From positions 2,542,001 to 2,606,000 of the forward strand of contig NC_092403.1 in NCBI RefSeq assembly GCF_009017415.1: a stretch of 64,000 nt of DNA, in the 5' to 3' direction. Made by a program: the position numbers and the translations under genes. This DNA comes from Aspergillus flavus (Eukaryota > Ascomycota > Eurotiomycetes > Eurotiales > Aspergillaceae). Position 1 is the first letter of the stretch, and each line of letters starts with the position of its first letter. Positions 1 to 11,935 of this stretch are shown in pieces. The notes below the pieces were generated by a model, which worked only from the letters and a program-made list of their open reading frames with translations, had not been told where the DNA came from and did no database searches.

Positions 1-468
1 CCCATTGCCTTTCCAGCCTTGCAAGACTCTTTGCCTCTCTTTTCTGAGCATTTTCGAGACATTACGCCATGAGGATACATCCAAGGAGGGGGGAGTCCAG
101 CTGTTGTGATGTCTCGTTCTTCTCCCCTGCCTTTCTTCGCACTTGATTATCGGGCCCTCTTGGATACATTGCTCTCCATACTTCATCCCCTTTGAAAAGG
201 GATGCGAGCTGGTAGTCCAACCTATGATTCCAACAGGTTGTCCGTCTGCTCCACATGCTTTATATAGGATTTCGTCTTGTAGATCAAGTGCCTGATAAAT
301 ACCCTCAGTTACCCATCTTATTTCGTCTTCCCTATACTTCCACTGCTGCTCTGCCGAGTGTGCGAGCATCAAGCGACGCAGTGGGCCATGTAAATGAGCG
401 GGATATTCGACGTTTCGCACGAGCGCATCCACGTCCTCGATTTCAACAGGCGACAAGGGAAATGCCAT
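1..468 (-). CDS. GNAT-type N-acetyltransferase, 5' part, runs off the left edge
   Basis: This looks like the N-terminal part of a fungal GCN5-related acetyltransferase (acetyl-CoA-dependent transfer to an amine), probably cytosolic. Exon 1 is 182-468, beginning with ATG at 468; a 55 bp intron at 127-181 starts GTATGG and ends CAG; exon 2 is open from 126 to base 1. The spliced frame reads without a stop for 137 codons. Recognisable features are an acidic helix start (PVEIEDVDALVRNV), a hydrophobic strand-like segment (PVGIIGWTT) and a later basic helix (KMLRKERQRVL) that precedes the missing acetyl-CoA-binding half. The catalytic and cofactor-binding motif A lies outside the window, so the family call rests on the N-terminal pattern only. 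Neither the overlapping short ORFs on the other strand nor the unspliced frame gives a better product. Confidence 0.55.
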   Translation of the reverse strand, partial: MAFPLSPVEIEDVDALVRNVEYPAHLHGPLRRLMLAHSAEQQWKYREDEIRWVTEGIYQALDLQDEILYKACGADGQPVGIIGWTTSSHPFSKGMKYGEQCIQEGPIIKCEERQGRRTRHHNSWTPPSLDVSSWRNVSKMLRKERQRVLQGWKGNG

Positions 469-1437
469 TTGGTCCTGGTTTGAGAGAAAGAAGCTCTGAC
501 CTGTCTTGAATGCTTTGCACACAGAAAAAGAAAAAGAATAAGAAGCTGATATACATCTGATTCAGCTGACGACATTATGACAAGGTACGGAAACTTCCTG
601 GTAGCGAAAAGGGAAATTCGATTGTTTCGACGTGCACTACAGGTTAATTATGTATAGGGAATGTTTCTCACTAGTAGCCTTAAAATAGATATAAAATTTC
701 TCTTATTTCTGCTTCATGCCTTTTATTACTGTAATAGTGATATTTCAAGCTAATGGATTGAGCTATCGAACAACATATATCTGAACTACCTCATTGCTAT
801 TATTTTAAACTCTTTATTTCTTTTCTTGAGTAACGTATACAAACCCCTTACCATGATTCCAAGTGGATCGAGATGCCTTTCGAAATCAATCACATCTTTC
901 ACACCAGGTCTAGGCCCTTTAGAGCGCTGCTGAATGCCATATTCTTCACTCATTATATGTTGACAAGGAGAGTTTCACTTATCCTCAATTTCACGTCTAC
1001 AGCTCGTTTCATAAGCTATCTGTCCAAAGCTCGAAGAATGTCATCCTGTCCCGACAGATTTTCCCATTCCCATACAATTCACCTATCCAGAGGTGCTAGC
1101 ACAATTAAAATTATACAAGGCGTGCACAGCCAAACCAAGCTCTCGACTCTCGACCGTGAATAATAATATTGAGACCATCAATGTGTGGTTATCTAACGGT
1201 GAATTGGACTCAATATTGGAGAGACTTTCGCCAATCTGGCTGCACTGCATGCAAATCTTCCTTTACAGTGATGCAAGCCAGAGCGAACTTTGCTTAACTC
1301 GGAGCCCTTTCAGGTCTTCATATAGTCACAAACAGAAGACTTGCATTTCAACAGGTCGCTTTCTGTTTCTCTTCTTGCATTTAAGTCACATTCTCGTACT
1401 GGGCGATTTGCTGCCATACCCCTTCATACACATCAAA
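469..1437. other. Intergenic, probable shared promoter region
   Basis: About 970 bases lie between the divergent GNAT-like and FAD-oxidoreductase starts. The stretch is A+T-rich around 640-850 and no reading frame in it carries a recognisable domain. A frame continues upstream of the oxidoreductase start (from 1093) but it uses GTG and lacks family similarity, so it is treated as leader. Confidence 0.5.
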
Positions 1438-2874
1438 ATGGGCTTTACATCTATTATTGCCCGGCTTCTACTTGGGACAGTGGCAATCTTATCCTTCGTG
1501 GGAGCTATTAACGAGCAGGATTTTGCACCTGATGATATCGTCATCCGGGATATATGTATCCTTGGCGGTGGGTCCACAGGCACATATGCAGCAATCAGCT
1601 TGAAGGACAAAGCGAAAAGCGTGGTAGTCGTTGAGCGGCATAAGATCCTAGGAGGTCACACTGAAACGCTCTACCTTGGCAACAACCAGTACATCGACTA
1701 CGGTGTAGAAGGAGTCTTCAACGACGAGCTAAGTCGAAAGTACCTTAAGCGTCTGGCAGTGGACTATAAACCTCTTCTGCCAAGCACCCAGACCACTGAA
1801 TATGTCAACTTCAGAACTGGGAAGAAAGTGCCTCCTCCGTCTGGGATCCCTTCTGTCGTTGAGGCTGCAAAAGTATACCGCGCGGCTATCGAAAAATTCA
1901 GCTATCTAAAGGATGGGCTTTATAACCTGCCTGACCCCGTTCCCGAGGAGCTTCTGCAGCCTTTTGGCGACTTTGTGAAGAAAACCGGTATTGAGGGCTC
2001 TCTCCAAGTCGTCAAAATATTTACCCATGGTGTCGGAAACATCCTCCAAGCTCCACTACTTCGTGTCCTCCAGCTCTGCGGTCTCCCGCAGGTTGACTCA
2101 CTCCTTCAGGGTGGATACATTACGCCCAAGAATGGCATGTACGAAGTCTACAACAGGGCCTCAGAAATCCTCGGGTCCGATATCTTTTACGAGACTAGTG
2201 TGATCGAAACTGAACGATCAGAGTCTGGTATCAACATCTTCGTACAAAGTGCCAACGGCATCCGCAAACTTATCAAGGCTAAACAGCTTCTCGTCACTTT
2301 TGTCCCGATTATAGAATCCTTAAACGGATTCGACCTTGTCAGGCCCGAATCTTCCCTCTTCCAGAAATGGAACTGGGTCAACTACTACGTTGCCGTCGTA
2401 AAGAACACAGGAATGCCAAATGCCACGACGCTCGTCAACGCTGACCCCGACAATACCCCAGGCAATCTCCCACTGCCGCCATTCCAGTTGGAATTGCAAT
2501 ACCCCGGTGTCGACGGATACCTGGTTAGCAAAATCATTGGCAACAGCACTTTCACCGCGCAGCAAGCGAAGGATCTTATACTTTCTGACCTTCGTCGCAT
2601 GGGAACAGAAGGGACTTTTCCAGGTGGTGATCCCGAGATTGTGGTGTTTGGTGACCATACGCCAACCACAGTGTCGGTTTCCAATATTGATGTTCGGGAT
2701 GGTTTTTATAGAAAGCTGTCTGCGCTTCAAGGAACCAAGAATACGTTCTATACTGGGTTGGCCTTTTGTTCGGATTATTCGTCTTTGTTGTGGGCGTATA
2801 CGGAGACTGTTATTGGGGAGATGGTGGCTTCGTCGGCAAGTACTTGTTCACTCTGTGTCCAAGGGTATGATTGA
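1438..2874 (+). CDS. Secreted FAD-dependent oxidoreductase (flavin amine oxidase type)
   Basis: The protein has 478 residues and no intron. It starts at ATG 1438 in the context TCAAAATGG, directly before a signal peptide (hydrophobic core LLLGTVAILSFVGA, residues about 8-22). The Rossmann dinucleotide-binding motif follows at residues about 37-50 (CILGGGSTGTYAAI), with the acidic end of strand 2 at VVVVERHKILGGHTET, the typical FAD-binding opening of the amine-oxidase superfamily. The C-terminal FYTGLAFCSDYSSLLWAYTETV fits the second FAD-contact segment. The same layout is known from secreted fungal amine-oxidase-like dehydrogenases such as beta-cyclopiazonate dehydrogenase; substrate cannot be read here. 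Several Asn-X-Ser/Thr sites fit secretion. Codon use is C-rich early and G/T-rich in the last 150 bases, a drift also seen in the DUF6536 gene. Confidence 0.85.
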   Translation: MGFTSIIARLLLGTVAILSFVGAINEQDFAPDDIVIRDICILGGGSTGTYAAISLKDKAKSVVVVERHKILGGHTETLYLGNNQYIDYGVEGVFNDELSRKYLKRLAVDYKPLLPSTQTTEYVNFRTGKKVPPPSGIPSVVEAAKVYRAAIEKFSYLKDGLYNLPDPVPEELLQPFGDFVKKTGIEGSLQVVKIFTHGVGNILQAPLLRVLQLCGLPQVDSLLQGGYITPKNGMYEVYNRASEILGSDIFYETSVIETERSESGINIFVQSANGIRKLIKAKQLLVTFVPIIESLNGFDLVRPESSLFQKWNWVNYYVAVVKNTGMPNATTLVNADPDNTPGNLPLPPFQLELQYPGVDGYLVSKIIGNSTFTAQQAKDLILSDLRRMGTEGTFPGGDPEIVVFGDHTPTTVSVSNIDVRDGFYRKLSALQGTKNTFYTGLAFCSDYSSLLWAYTETVIGEMVASSASTCSLCVQGYD

Positions 2875-3910
2875 CTGGTTTTGATATTTAAATTGGAATC
2901 TATTGTCATGTTTACTTTGGTGTTCGTCTTGTATGAAAGGCGAGGTTAAGAGAAATAGGGCAATTGGATGTTGAGGGTTAATATATCTGTCCGGATGCAT
3001 AGGCCAGTGCAGTGAAAGTAATTATCCTAATCACGGCTACACGGGATGCATTAACAGGTTCGCGCAAGGCTAAGATTTAATGAACTAGTAATCATAAGTT
3101 ATTAGACTCAACTTAGCAACTCAAGGACTTTAGAACTAAAGCAAAGGTCCGGCAAAGTCAGGGTTACTTCTGAGATATATATCTTGTAGGAGGATACTAA
3201 ACATAGGGCTTTTTGCTGCTCAAGCCTTGTGCATACGAAGTATAAGTACATCAATACAGTACTTTCGTACAATAAGGAACTGACTGAGAAATCAGTTAAT
3301 TGGAAGGTTCGAGGTTCCTAGGGGCTTGCAAGTTGCAACACTCGGCTGTCGGGATACTTCCCTTCTTAGTAGATCTAGGGCAAGATCTGTATATCTCTAC
3401 TGATAAGGACACGAGTCAGGTGTAAGGAAAGCGCGGCAGGTACTGAGTTATGTGGATCCTGAATAGAGTTTATCTGTTATTTGAATTACTTTCATGCATG
3501 AAAAGAAGAACATCCCTCGCTGTGGTTAATCTTGCCAAGCGTGCCCCTTGCATAGACGTTGTCCTTCGCCATGCTAGTGGACTTTTCTACGCCGATTGAA
3601 TAATGCTATATTCATTGATGGAAAGTGACGCGCCCTCGCGTCTGAAGTAAGAGAATGTCATTGTTCACTATATTACATACCGCAAGGATATATTCCTCGT
3701 CATCGATGAATTAAACACAGCGTCCGGAACCCGAGTAATGACCGTAGATAGTATATGTTTCGCCGCCATATCAAACAGCCCAAGGCCTCCCATAAACCAC
3801 CTATTATTAAGATATGCCTCATCTTGACATGATCACCCCCACCCAATAGACGAAAAGTCCCACTAGAACACCCATAACACTAACGCGCTGACCCCAGCCT
3901 TAACCTCGAC
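2875..3910. other. Intergenic, nothing recognised
   Basis: About 1 kb between convergent genes. No open frame above 60 codons, no tRNA fold and no obvious repeat was seen. It presumably holds both 3' untranslated regions. Confidence 0.5.
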
Positions 3911-4246
3911 TCACAGAAGCGGCGACGGAAGTGAAATTAGCGGACCCGACACGAGCGGAGAGTCGCCAGTGAGAGGACCAACAGTCACATTTGCCTTCTC
4001 CAGAAGGCTACCCAAGCTTGGCCTCTTGCTGTTATCTTCATTGTTGCTGTCCTTGAGATCCATAGAGGGAGAGTGGTCATCGTAGGATACTGCGGCGCTG
4101 TTACGTGACTTGTCGATGTTATTGTCACCAACTGTGGTCTTGTGGATATCTGCTTCGCCGTTTGCGGTGCCATTAACGAAGCGGCCCCATGCTGGGAAGG
4201 CGATGGCCGTCCCGGAGAGGGTAGCAAGGATTGTGAAGAAATGCAT
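3911..4246 (-). CDS. Small secreted protein, unknown function
   Basis: A 111-residue frame starts at ATG 4246. It opens with a good signal peptide (MHFFTILATLSGTAIAFP, cleavage likely after Ala16), followed by a hydrophilic, Asn/Asp/Ser-rich body without cysteines and a Leu/Pro-rich tail. N-glycosylation sequons are present (NGT, NVT). No conserved domain is recognised. No intron is needed. The lack of cysteines argues against a typical disulfide-bonded effector. It could be a cell-wall-associated or rapidly evolving lineage-specific secreted protein. The main doubt is that a signal-like N-terminus can occur by chance in a short frame. Confidence 0.5.
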   Translation of the reverse strand: MHFFTILATLSGTAIAFPAWGRFVNGTANGEADIHKTTVGDNNIDKSRNSAAVSYDDHSPSMDLKDSNNEDNSKRPSLGSLLEKANVTVGPLTGDSPLVSGPLISLPSPLL

Positions 4247-5359
4247 GGAGGGGAGATTATGGGTTGTATAACAGATAAACGTAGGAGATTGAAGGAATGG
4301 ATCTCAAGTTGGATGAGAATTGTTGTGGGCGCTCCAGGCGCAGATGTCGTCAAGGAAAGAAACAATTTTTAGCAGTGTTTCGTTACACAGAGGATGCTTT
4401 TATATGATGAGCTTATCTAGAATATTGGCTTAGCTTGAATACTTGGCTATCTTAGGAATGTTGTGGTGGCTGCGTCCTTTGGCATCTACGAAGTTTCCAT
4501 GTATTAAGCAATTTGAGGAAAGTTAAAACTGGCTTTATAGGCTGACAGAAGTTTACTTTGGATCTGGCTTTATTTCTGTTCTACTGTTTGTTGGCTATTT
4601 CGTTGGATAGGGGAGCAATACTGGGCGAAGAAGGATATATCCCAATCAGCAAGAGAGATCGACCAGCGTAAGAGATTTGGTGTCTTAGATCCGTCCAAGA
4701 TAACAGCGGCGTGCAATTCCGGTGTCGGGAGATCCTCCTGGGGGTCGTGGTTGAACGTGACATGGGGATGGGATGCAAGGGATGCTGCGGAATGGCGTTC
4801 GCACATCATCCACCAGTTGAATCCGCTTCTCAAGAATGTCAGCCAGTATAAAAGTATGCTCCGAAGGGAAAAAATGGTATGCGGGATAATTCCAATGTCT
4901 GACGAGCAAGACATATGTCACTCCTCGTGGATCAATCCAGCGATTTGATTTGAGTTCATTATTTGACGAATGTCTTTCCGTCACTTTGACTGTGTCTCAA
5001 CATGACTCGACAATTAGCGGAACCGGATTCAAATTGCTATCTATTATCGACATTACTCATTCTTTTCTGTGAGGCATTGGGCTAGTAGTGATCCACACCC
5101 TCCCATCTTTTATCTGAATAGAGTATGCTGGAACAAGCGACACTAGTGCTATTAGTGCTGGGATTTGCATAGCTTACATGCCATTTTGGATCCGTGTACA
5201 TGAGACGCGTAGCAGCGCGCTTTTTGAATTGTGGTACAAGAGAAAGATTGGCAATTGCGGTGCAGGCCCAGTGTAAATGCTCCTAAATGGAAATAAAAAA
5301 GCTCCGCCGTTGCTAGAACATGTTCACTATTTTTATATTAGAATTGAAGAGTAATCTTA
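4247..5359. other. Intergenic, nothing recognised
   Basis: About 1.1 kb with only overlapping short frames on both strands around 4570-4984. None shows a domain, splice-consistent extension or signal peptide worth calling. Confidence 0.45.
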
Positions 5360-7191
5360 TCAATAAACATAAGATTTAGGCCGCCCGCTCCTCCGTAGCT
5401 TCCTATTCAAAACCACATAGTATATGTGCAGCGCAACGCACGAAACACAGACAAAAAATAGTAAAGAAGCATTCGTCCAATGGCCCGTGGGGTACCCCCT
5501 CGTAGCCTCATTCGCCTTGTAAATCCACACCCCGACGATCTGACCCGGAGCACCAAAAGAGATGTTGAGCGCTATCGCCAGTCCGGCTCCAGCAGTGGAA
5601 TGAAGGTTGGAAGATAACCAGCCAAGAAGTGGTGGAATGCACGAAAACGCACCGCTGGCCGCCACAATCAAGCAGCCATACCGATGCTGCGATACTGTTA
5701 GAAGCTTAGCTTTTCTCCGCATGGAATTATCCTTACCTGATACGCATCCGCAGGTAAGACGGCAGAGGCCAAGAAGCCCACAGCACCGATGCATGAGAAT
5801 ATCGCTGCGTGGATTCCGCGTCTGTTCCGATGCGAAGGTTCAGTTAGCGTATATTTCACGTTCAGTTGTCAGAGTCAGCATACGCGTTGAAGTGGTCGGC
5901 TGACCATGAAACTGCGACCGTTACTACATATGCAACGGCATAAGGCGGGACAGTCATCAGTTGGGCTTCTAGATTCTCGTATCCCAGCCCGGCAGTAATG
6001 GATGGGGTAAAGAGTGAAAGACTGGAGAAAGGAGTTGAGATGCCGAAATAAATCTACTACATATTAGTAAGTGTTAGGAAAGCAAGCATAGAACACATAC
6101 CGCGTAATGGCCGTATAATCGCCAGTCAGTCAGCACAGTCTTAGCGTCAGACCAGCTCATCGTTTTAGCGCTACTCTTGGAGCCTTCCAACCGGAGTCTG
6201 TGTTTTGCCAAGTTGAGCTCTGCAGCGTTCAGCCATCCCGCTGTTTCTGGATAGTCTGGTAAGAGAAACCAGACAAGGATTGCTGACGCACACGACGGAG
6301 CTCCTTCAATTATGAATAGCCAGCGCCAGGCCGACAGACCATGGGAGCGGTTCAAATATCCCACTCCATAAGCAATAGCACCACCAAACGCACCGGCTAG
6401 TGTAGCAGAGGCGAGAATTAGTGCCACACGTATAGAGCGTTCTGAAACACGATACCAAAACGTTAGGTAATATACGAGTCCAGGGAACAGCCCGGCCTCA
6501 ATGACTCCGAGCAGGAAGCGAATGCCCGTAACATCCGCAAAATTGCGAGAGCCACCCAAACCCATCGTGATGCCGCCCCAGGCAAACATGAGGAACGCAA
6601 TCCACCTCTATATTAGATTAGCGCGTGCGAGGGAAAACAAACTGGATGATAGATACATACACTAGGCCTCAACTTCTTCAGCAAATAGTTTGAGGGCACC
6701 TCAAACAGTGCATATGCGACGAGAAAGACCATTAATGCAATCCTAGAAATGGGACAGTTAGCATATGCTCAAGCAAGTCAAGGAACACAGTACATACGTG
6801 TACTGGTAATTGCTCATATTTGTTTCCGAGAGGAGATCATTTCCAGTATCCTTGTTCAAGACCTTGGCATTTCCTGGAGTCAATAACGCTTAGCTGGGTT
6901 TTTCAATGGGCGTGCTCTTCATGTTTTTACCAATATTTGAGCGATCAAGGTAGCACAGTAAATAGATAAATGCTGATAAGGGTACGATGCGTAGGTCTTG
7001 TTTCCAGACCAGAGCTTTTTCAGCGGCGGTGTCATAAGCGGGTGCCGCTTCTGGGCTATTCGAAGTGTCCTGGGCCGCAGTCAACACCATCTACTATTCT
7101 CTGTCGGCAAAGAAGCATTGCTACCTACGTGGATGCCATTCTCAACGTCCTCCACTTCATGGTCGTGGGGCTTTTCGTCTTGTGCTGCCAT
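5360..7191 (-). CDS. MFS transporter, allantoate permease (Dal5/ACS) type
   Basis: Eight exons splice into one frame from ATG 7191 to TGA at 5360. The first intron is 7070-7128 (59 bp) and the second 6874-6930. The protein is a plasma-membrane importer of the anion:cation symporter branch, which moves small organic anions such as allantoate, ureidosuccinate or nicotinate-like acids with protons. Diagnostic segments in order are a hydrophilic N-terminus, VPLSAFIYLLCYLDRSNIG in TM1, NYQYTIALMVFLVAYALFEVPSN in TM2, RFLLGVIEAGLFPG in TM4 with LTFWYRVSERSIR after it, the central loop and the second six-helix half ending RRSGRPKSYVY. Translation starts about 450 bp from the divergently transcribed Zn2Cys6 regulator, and the shared promoter has paired CGG/CCG palindromes. 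It is likely the uptake step for the neighbouring catabolic genes. Substrate is inference. Confidence 0.88.
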
Positions 7192-7373
7192 GTCTCTCGG
7201 ATCAAAGCGAGAGTCTGGTGCGTTAGGTACTCTCATTGTTTTACAGGGCGGGTTCGTATGGAAAACGGGCCCAAGAAGCTCGGTAAAAATTGATGATCAT
7301 ATATAGCGTACTAAAATCTCAAGACTTACGAAGTACTTCAAAGGGAACCTCACTCAGGTTTTGACATCGTCGG

Positions 7374-7405
7374 CGTCGGCGACCGTCGCCGACGGACAAT
7401 GTCCG
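7374..7405. promoter_or_regulatory. Two adjoining CGG/CCG palindromes in a divergent promoter
   Basis: CGTCGGCGA and its exact complement TCGCCGACG are separated by CCG (7374-7394). They are immediately followed by CGGACA-A-TGTCCG (7393-7405), a perfect CGG-N7-CCG inverted repeat. Zn2Cys6 dimers bind inverted CGG triplets. The sites lie between the MFS start (7191) and the regulator start (7643), so binding by the neighbouring factor is plausible but not shown. Confidence 0.5.
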
Positions 7406-7642
7406 AGCCCACATAATTAGGGCTTCGCTTCACTTCCACCGCTGATTGAATCTGGAGAAAACGCGGGGTAAACGCCACTAGCGAAGAGCCGGGCCCTCGG
7501 CATTGGTCTATAACGTCCCCGCAGCGACGATTAATTGTGTCCGGCTTTTCGGACTAAAACTCGCCGGCTTACTTGACCGAAAACAACGGAGTCCCATCAC
7601 ACTTGCACACTCCGGTCTGGCGGCTGCAGGCGACATTGAAAC

Positions 7643-9932
7643 ATGCATGCTTGCGACAGATGCCATCGGCGCAAGTCAAAATGCGACAAAGTGCTACCGG
7701 CGTGTGGACCATGCCAGAAAGCTGGAGTTGCCTGCAAGTATGTCGATCGGACGAAAGGCCATCAGCAACTTCTGGAGAAATTGCAGCGTCGCTTGAAACA
7801 TGTCGAAGCTACCAATCGCGCCTTGGCGGCGAAACTAGCTAGCCATGCTTCTCCAGCTGCACAAAGTGAGGCCAATGAATATGGTAACGAGGTGGATTCA
7901 GAGATGCCCGCACTGGATGATGCGCTTAGGGAAGCTACCGCTAGACGGCAGGAAATAGAAAGGGACGATAATGAGGTCATAGAGGAAGTCACCTTTCTAT
8001 CCAGTGGGGCAGGGGGCGAGCAGCACTTCCTGGGCTCCGCCAGCGGTGTGTTCCTTGCTAGCTTGGTCAGTGCGACTATGGTCAGCTCCCGGTCTCAGGG
8101 TACGCACGAAGGGGATTCACGAGGAAGATCGAGTAGATTTCAACCGGTTTCACCTCTTACTACTGCCTCTTCTGAGGCTCCGGCATTACCTGCAGAGCAG
8201 GTCGCGCGTAATCTACATCGTGCCTACTTTGAACATGACCATCTCTGCTACCCTTTCCTCCATCGCGAGACCGCCCTCTGCGCATTAGACCAAGCCTATC
8301 AGGACCCCTCCTTCTTGGAACAAAATGCCTTTGCATCGTTTGCATTTGATATGATCCTCGCTATAGCCACCGCCAGTGTGCACAAGTTTAACATCGAAGC
8401 ACTTCCTGATGCGGAAGCATATCAAATACGGGCAACACAGAGACTAAACGAGGTAATGCGTGATGGTGGTGTACAAGCACTTCAAGCGCTCCTGTTACTG
8501 TGTCAATACAGGATGACAAATTCGATCCAGGACACATCAACAAGTAAGTTATAGAATTTTCATAGATGTAGTTGATTGATCTGACTTTCGCCAGGCTTAT
8601 GGCACATCGTTGGTGTTGCTTCCCGGATGTGCTTCGAGCTGGGACTGCATCGGGAGCCGACTTACCGGCCGACCGAGACCACAAACACTAGTGACAAAAC
8701 TTCATATGCAACCATACAGTGCGAGATTCGTCGCCGATGCTTCTGGTGTGTTGTTGCGATGGATAGGTACAGACAGCTTCGTTTATCTTGGGTATAGAAA
8801 CTGACATCATCCAACTAGAATCGTAAGTATTACATTGGGAAGACCTCTTGCCATACACCTACAGGACGTAGAGGTCGCCCTTCCTGACTCTAAGCATGAC
8901 ACTGTCTTAGGTCATGATAATGTAAACTTAGAACGCCAGTCCTCGTCATCCATCTCCCGCACGGCGTTGTTTGTTCACATTGTCCGCTACCGAATAATCT
9001 GTGGCGATATATTGTCTGCACTACACAACATATCCGGTCGAACACAAAGCGACGCTGCCTTGGTGGCTCGAGATAAACTTGCCGATGATCTTGCTCAATG
9101 GCATAATGAAACCGCGGCATTAGCGCTTCCAGAAATAGATCTGGCTAGCCCCCTTTTAGGAGACCAGTCCAGCTATCGTGCCCGGGAATGGTATGAGCTA
9201 TTATATTATAATGCCCTCCTTATGCTGTATAGGCCATCACCAGCACTAGGATCATCGCCTCATCAGGACGCGGGCGTCCTACAAACCATATTCGTCGCCG
9301 CGAAACAGTCTATCACATTGTATTCACATCTTCACCGCTCCCGGCGCATTAACTACACTTGGATAACTCTCCATTCTGTTTTCATGGCTGGCCTGTCCTA
9401 CGTCTATGCCGTGGGTAGACACTTCCGAGCTCGCAAGCGTCGGGCTCCCAGCAGTACATCCTCCCTCCTTCAGAGCGATCCCACCATAATTGAAATAGTG
9501 CATGACTCAAGAGCATGCTCGAATGTATTAGTCGGTATCTCTGAACGGTGGAACGTGACGAAGCACTGCCATGATGTCTTCAACCGTCTGACTGATGCCA
9601 TGCTCGCGGATGCCATTGAATACCATTCCCAGACCACCGGTTCAGCATCAGCCCAACACAAGTCAGCAGCGCTTGGACCTGACGAGCCATTATTATCGGT
9701 AGATAACACAGCAGTTAGCGCCACACCGGGCATTGCACCAGTAGCTTCCTGGGACATAAGCGATCCCTCCTCGAACTCCCTGGGCGTTGACTCCGTTTTA
9801 CGGGAATGCTTCGATGACCTCCGGCGCTTCCAGATGCTAGAAGGGCATGGAGATGACCCAGTCGGACGGCTATTTCACGATTGGCTAGGAGAGATCGGCG
9901 ACATAGACATGAATCTACCTCCTATGTGGTGA
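7643..9932 (+). CDS. Zn2Cys6 transcription factor with fungal-specific middle homology domain
   Basis: Three exons (7643-8543, 8595-8766, 8819-9932) join into 728 codons. The binuclear zinc cluster sits at residues 4-31: C-DR-C-HRRKSK-C-DKVLPA-C-GP-C-QKAGVA-C. A coiled-coil linker (QQLLEKLQRRLKHVEATNRALAAKLA) for dimerisation follows. The fungal-specific transcription factor domain begins near HRAYFEHDHLCYPFLHRET, with the conserved helix ASRMCFELGLHRE at the exon 2 junction. Both introns are about 51 bp with GTAAGT/GTACAG donors and proper phases. It is transcribed away from the Dal5-like transporter and lies next to the DUF1446 and esterase genes, so it is the best candidate for their pathway-specific activator. 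Target sites are proposed from the palindromes in the two divergent promoters. Confidence 0.9.
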
Positions 9933-10009
9933 GGATACAATTTGTATCAAAACATCATATTGATCTATGTAGTCTATCTATTTTCTTGGCACGCCATGTT
10001 CGCAGTCAA

Positions 10010-11935
10010 TTAGATCCAACCTCTTTCTAAAAACTTCTTCGGAATGTCCACCACACGACTTCTTAAGTATTCCCCTATCCCTTTGCCCAGCCCATCAATC
10101 CGACTAGAACTAGCAATGCCACCATCTAAGAAGTCTAGAACTCTGAAGTGAACAGCTAACAGATTCTGAAACTCGCATCGTTCCGCTCGAGGCTCATTCT
10201 CTCTTTTTGGCCAGTCATCCCCAAGTAGCTCTTTGAATCGATCCACTGTTAAGAATGATTGCAGCCACGGGTACTCGTCGGAGTTTCGGACAAAGAAGCC
10301 CACATTAAAATTATCCCCTTTGTCTCCTGAGCGGGCGTGAACTATACTACCCAACGGGGCGGCCTCCTTCGCGCCGAACTGGCTCAAAGGTATGGGAATC
10401 TTGGTCTCGTAGGAAGGTCTCTGGATCGGGTATATTCTTGTGACTGGAGCAGACGGTGCACCCTGCTGTATGCCATTGGAGAGAATGATTCGATGATGTA
10501 TAAGGTCAAGCGGAATAACTGCTGGAAAGACCTCCATGAATGGTTTTGCATCCATCATCCGAAAGTCAAGATTCATGTGATATCCTTTCTTCCGTTAGAA
10601 TATCGCTTCTAAAACAATATATAGGGGTAGCATACCTGGGTAACTTTGCATCCGCAGGGCATATATCAGTGTCTTGAATCTCTCTGCTGAGATGTCCTCA
10701 ATATTCCTCGCTTGTGTAAATACTCGTAGAAATACTGTTCCCGCCTGTTGACTAGACGGGTTGATGGCAGGTGAGCCGTAGAGTTCAATGGATAATTTGC
10801 AAAAGCCGTTACCACGGAGAGCGTGATCAAGTTGATTTCGAAGCATCTCTGCTTTCTCGTTCACGTCCAGACCATTGATGTAGAATATCGCTTCTGCTTG
10901 ATAGCCTCCCGGCGCTGCTATCATGGCTTTTGTCGTCGGTGGTGGCGGTTGTCCAATGGCACCATAAACCTTGACGCGATCAGGGCCGATCTCGTCTACG
11001 GATATATTTCGCAGGTCGGCTGCGACGTCTGGATTGAGATATAACTCCCCTTGTAGCTCGTAAAGTAGCTGGGCGATGGTGTTGAACTTAGTCACTGCTC
11101 CACCATAGGCTTCACACTTAGTGATTATGCAACTGCCATCAGGACTGATTTCAGCGATGGGGAAGGAAAGGTCGACAAGGTTGGGAAGCAAGGGCTTGAA
11201 GCCGGAGAAGTTGGCACCTGTCACATACGGGCCACACTCAATGAGGTCTATGGCAATTGTGGTAAGTAACATGTCAGTAAGATCAAGCAGGGAATCATAC
11301 ATACGTCCAGCAACCAGTGCACCGGCAAGCTCATCCCAAGCGTCTCGCTGCCACCTATACCACCACGCCGCGGCGCCAATAACTGGCGAAGCATCAGTGA
11401 CACGACCACATATGACAATGTCAGCGCCTGCATTTAGAGCTTCCACAATACCCCAAGCCCCAATGTATGCCACAGCGCAGTGTGGCTTCAATGGCCAATC
11501 CTTCAGTTTCCACTCGTCGTGGTCCAGATGATGTAAGTCCTGGAAACCAGCCTCCTTCTTCTGGATTGGCTCCGAGATATCGTCTCCTAGTACTGAAGCC
11601 ACCATGACTTTGCTATGCCCTCTCTCTTTGCATAGTGCGCAAACCTTCTGCATAAGGGATGACGTGTTCAGCGCCCCAGCGTTCGCGACGACTTTTATAT
11701 CCTTTGCTACAACGATATCTAGGCAGTCGCTTAACTGGGCGAGAAACCCAGGCTCATATCCCAAATCCGGGTCTTGTGATTTGGTTATCGCATTCCATGC
11801 AATATTCATTTCCGATAACCAGTCTCCGACGATGACATCGACGTTACCGTGCTGCGCCATTCGCAACATTGCCTGGGGGTGGTCGCCGGTTGCACCGGAG
11901 ACATTACCGATGCGGATGGGGCGTGTGTCGAGCAT
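10010..11935 (-). CDS. AtuA-like acyclic terpene utilisation family protein (DUF1446)
   Basis: Three exons join into 605 residues. Introns at 11248-11304 and 10585-10635 restore VAG-HLIECG and YPG-YHMNLDF across the junctions. The N-terminal DUF1446 domain starts at once (IRIGNVSGATGDHPQAM) and includes GADIVICGRVTDASPVIGAAAWWY and ECGPYVTGANFSGF. The C-terminal AtuA-like ferredoxin-fold domain carries the family motif HARSGDKGDNFNVGFF. In Pseudomonas, AtuA is part of the citronellol/geraniol degradation cluster; the fungal homologues have no proven reaction. It is cytosolic by sequence (no signal peptide or transmembrane segment). It faces the secreted esterase across a 550 bp divergent promoter and ends about 80 bp from the converging regulator, which supports a shared catabolic role. 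Confidence 0.88.

Noticed and set aside
1093..1437. Upstream extension of the FAD oxidoreductase frame
   Set aside because: It starts with GTG, has no family similarity, and would bury the clear signal peptide that begins at ATG 1438.
5607..5903. Plus-strand frames under the Dal5-like transporter
   Set aside because: They are complements of confirmed exons and show no domain of their own.
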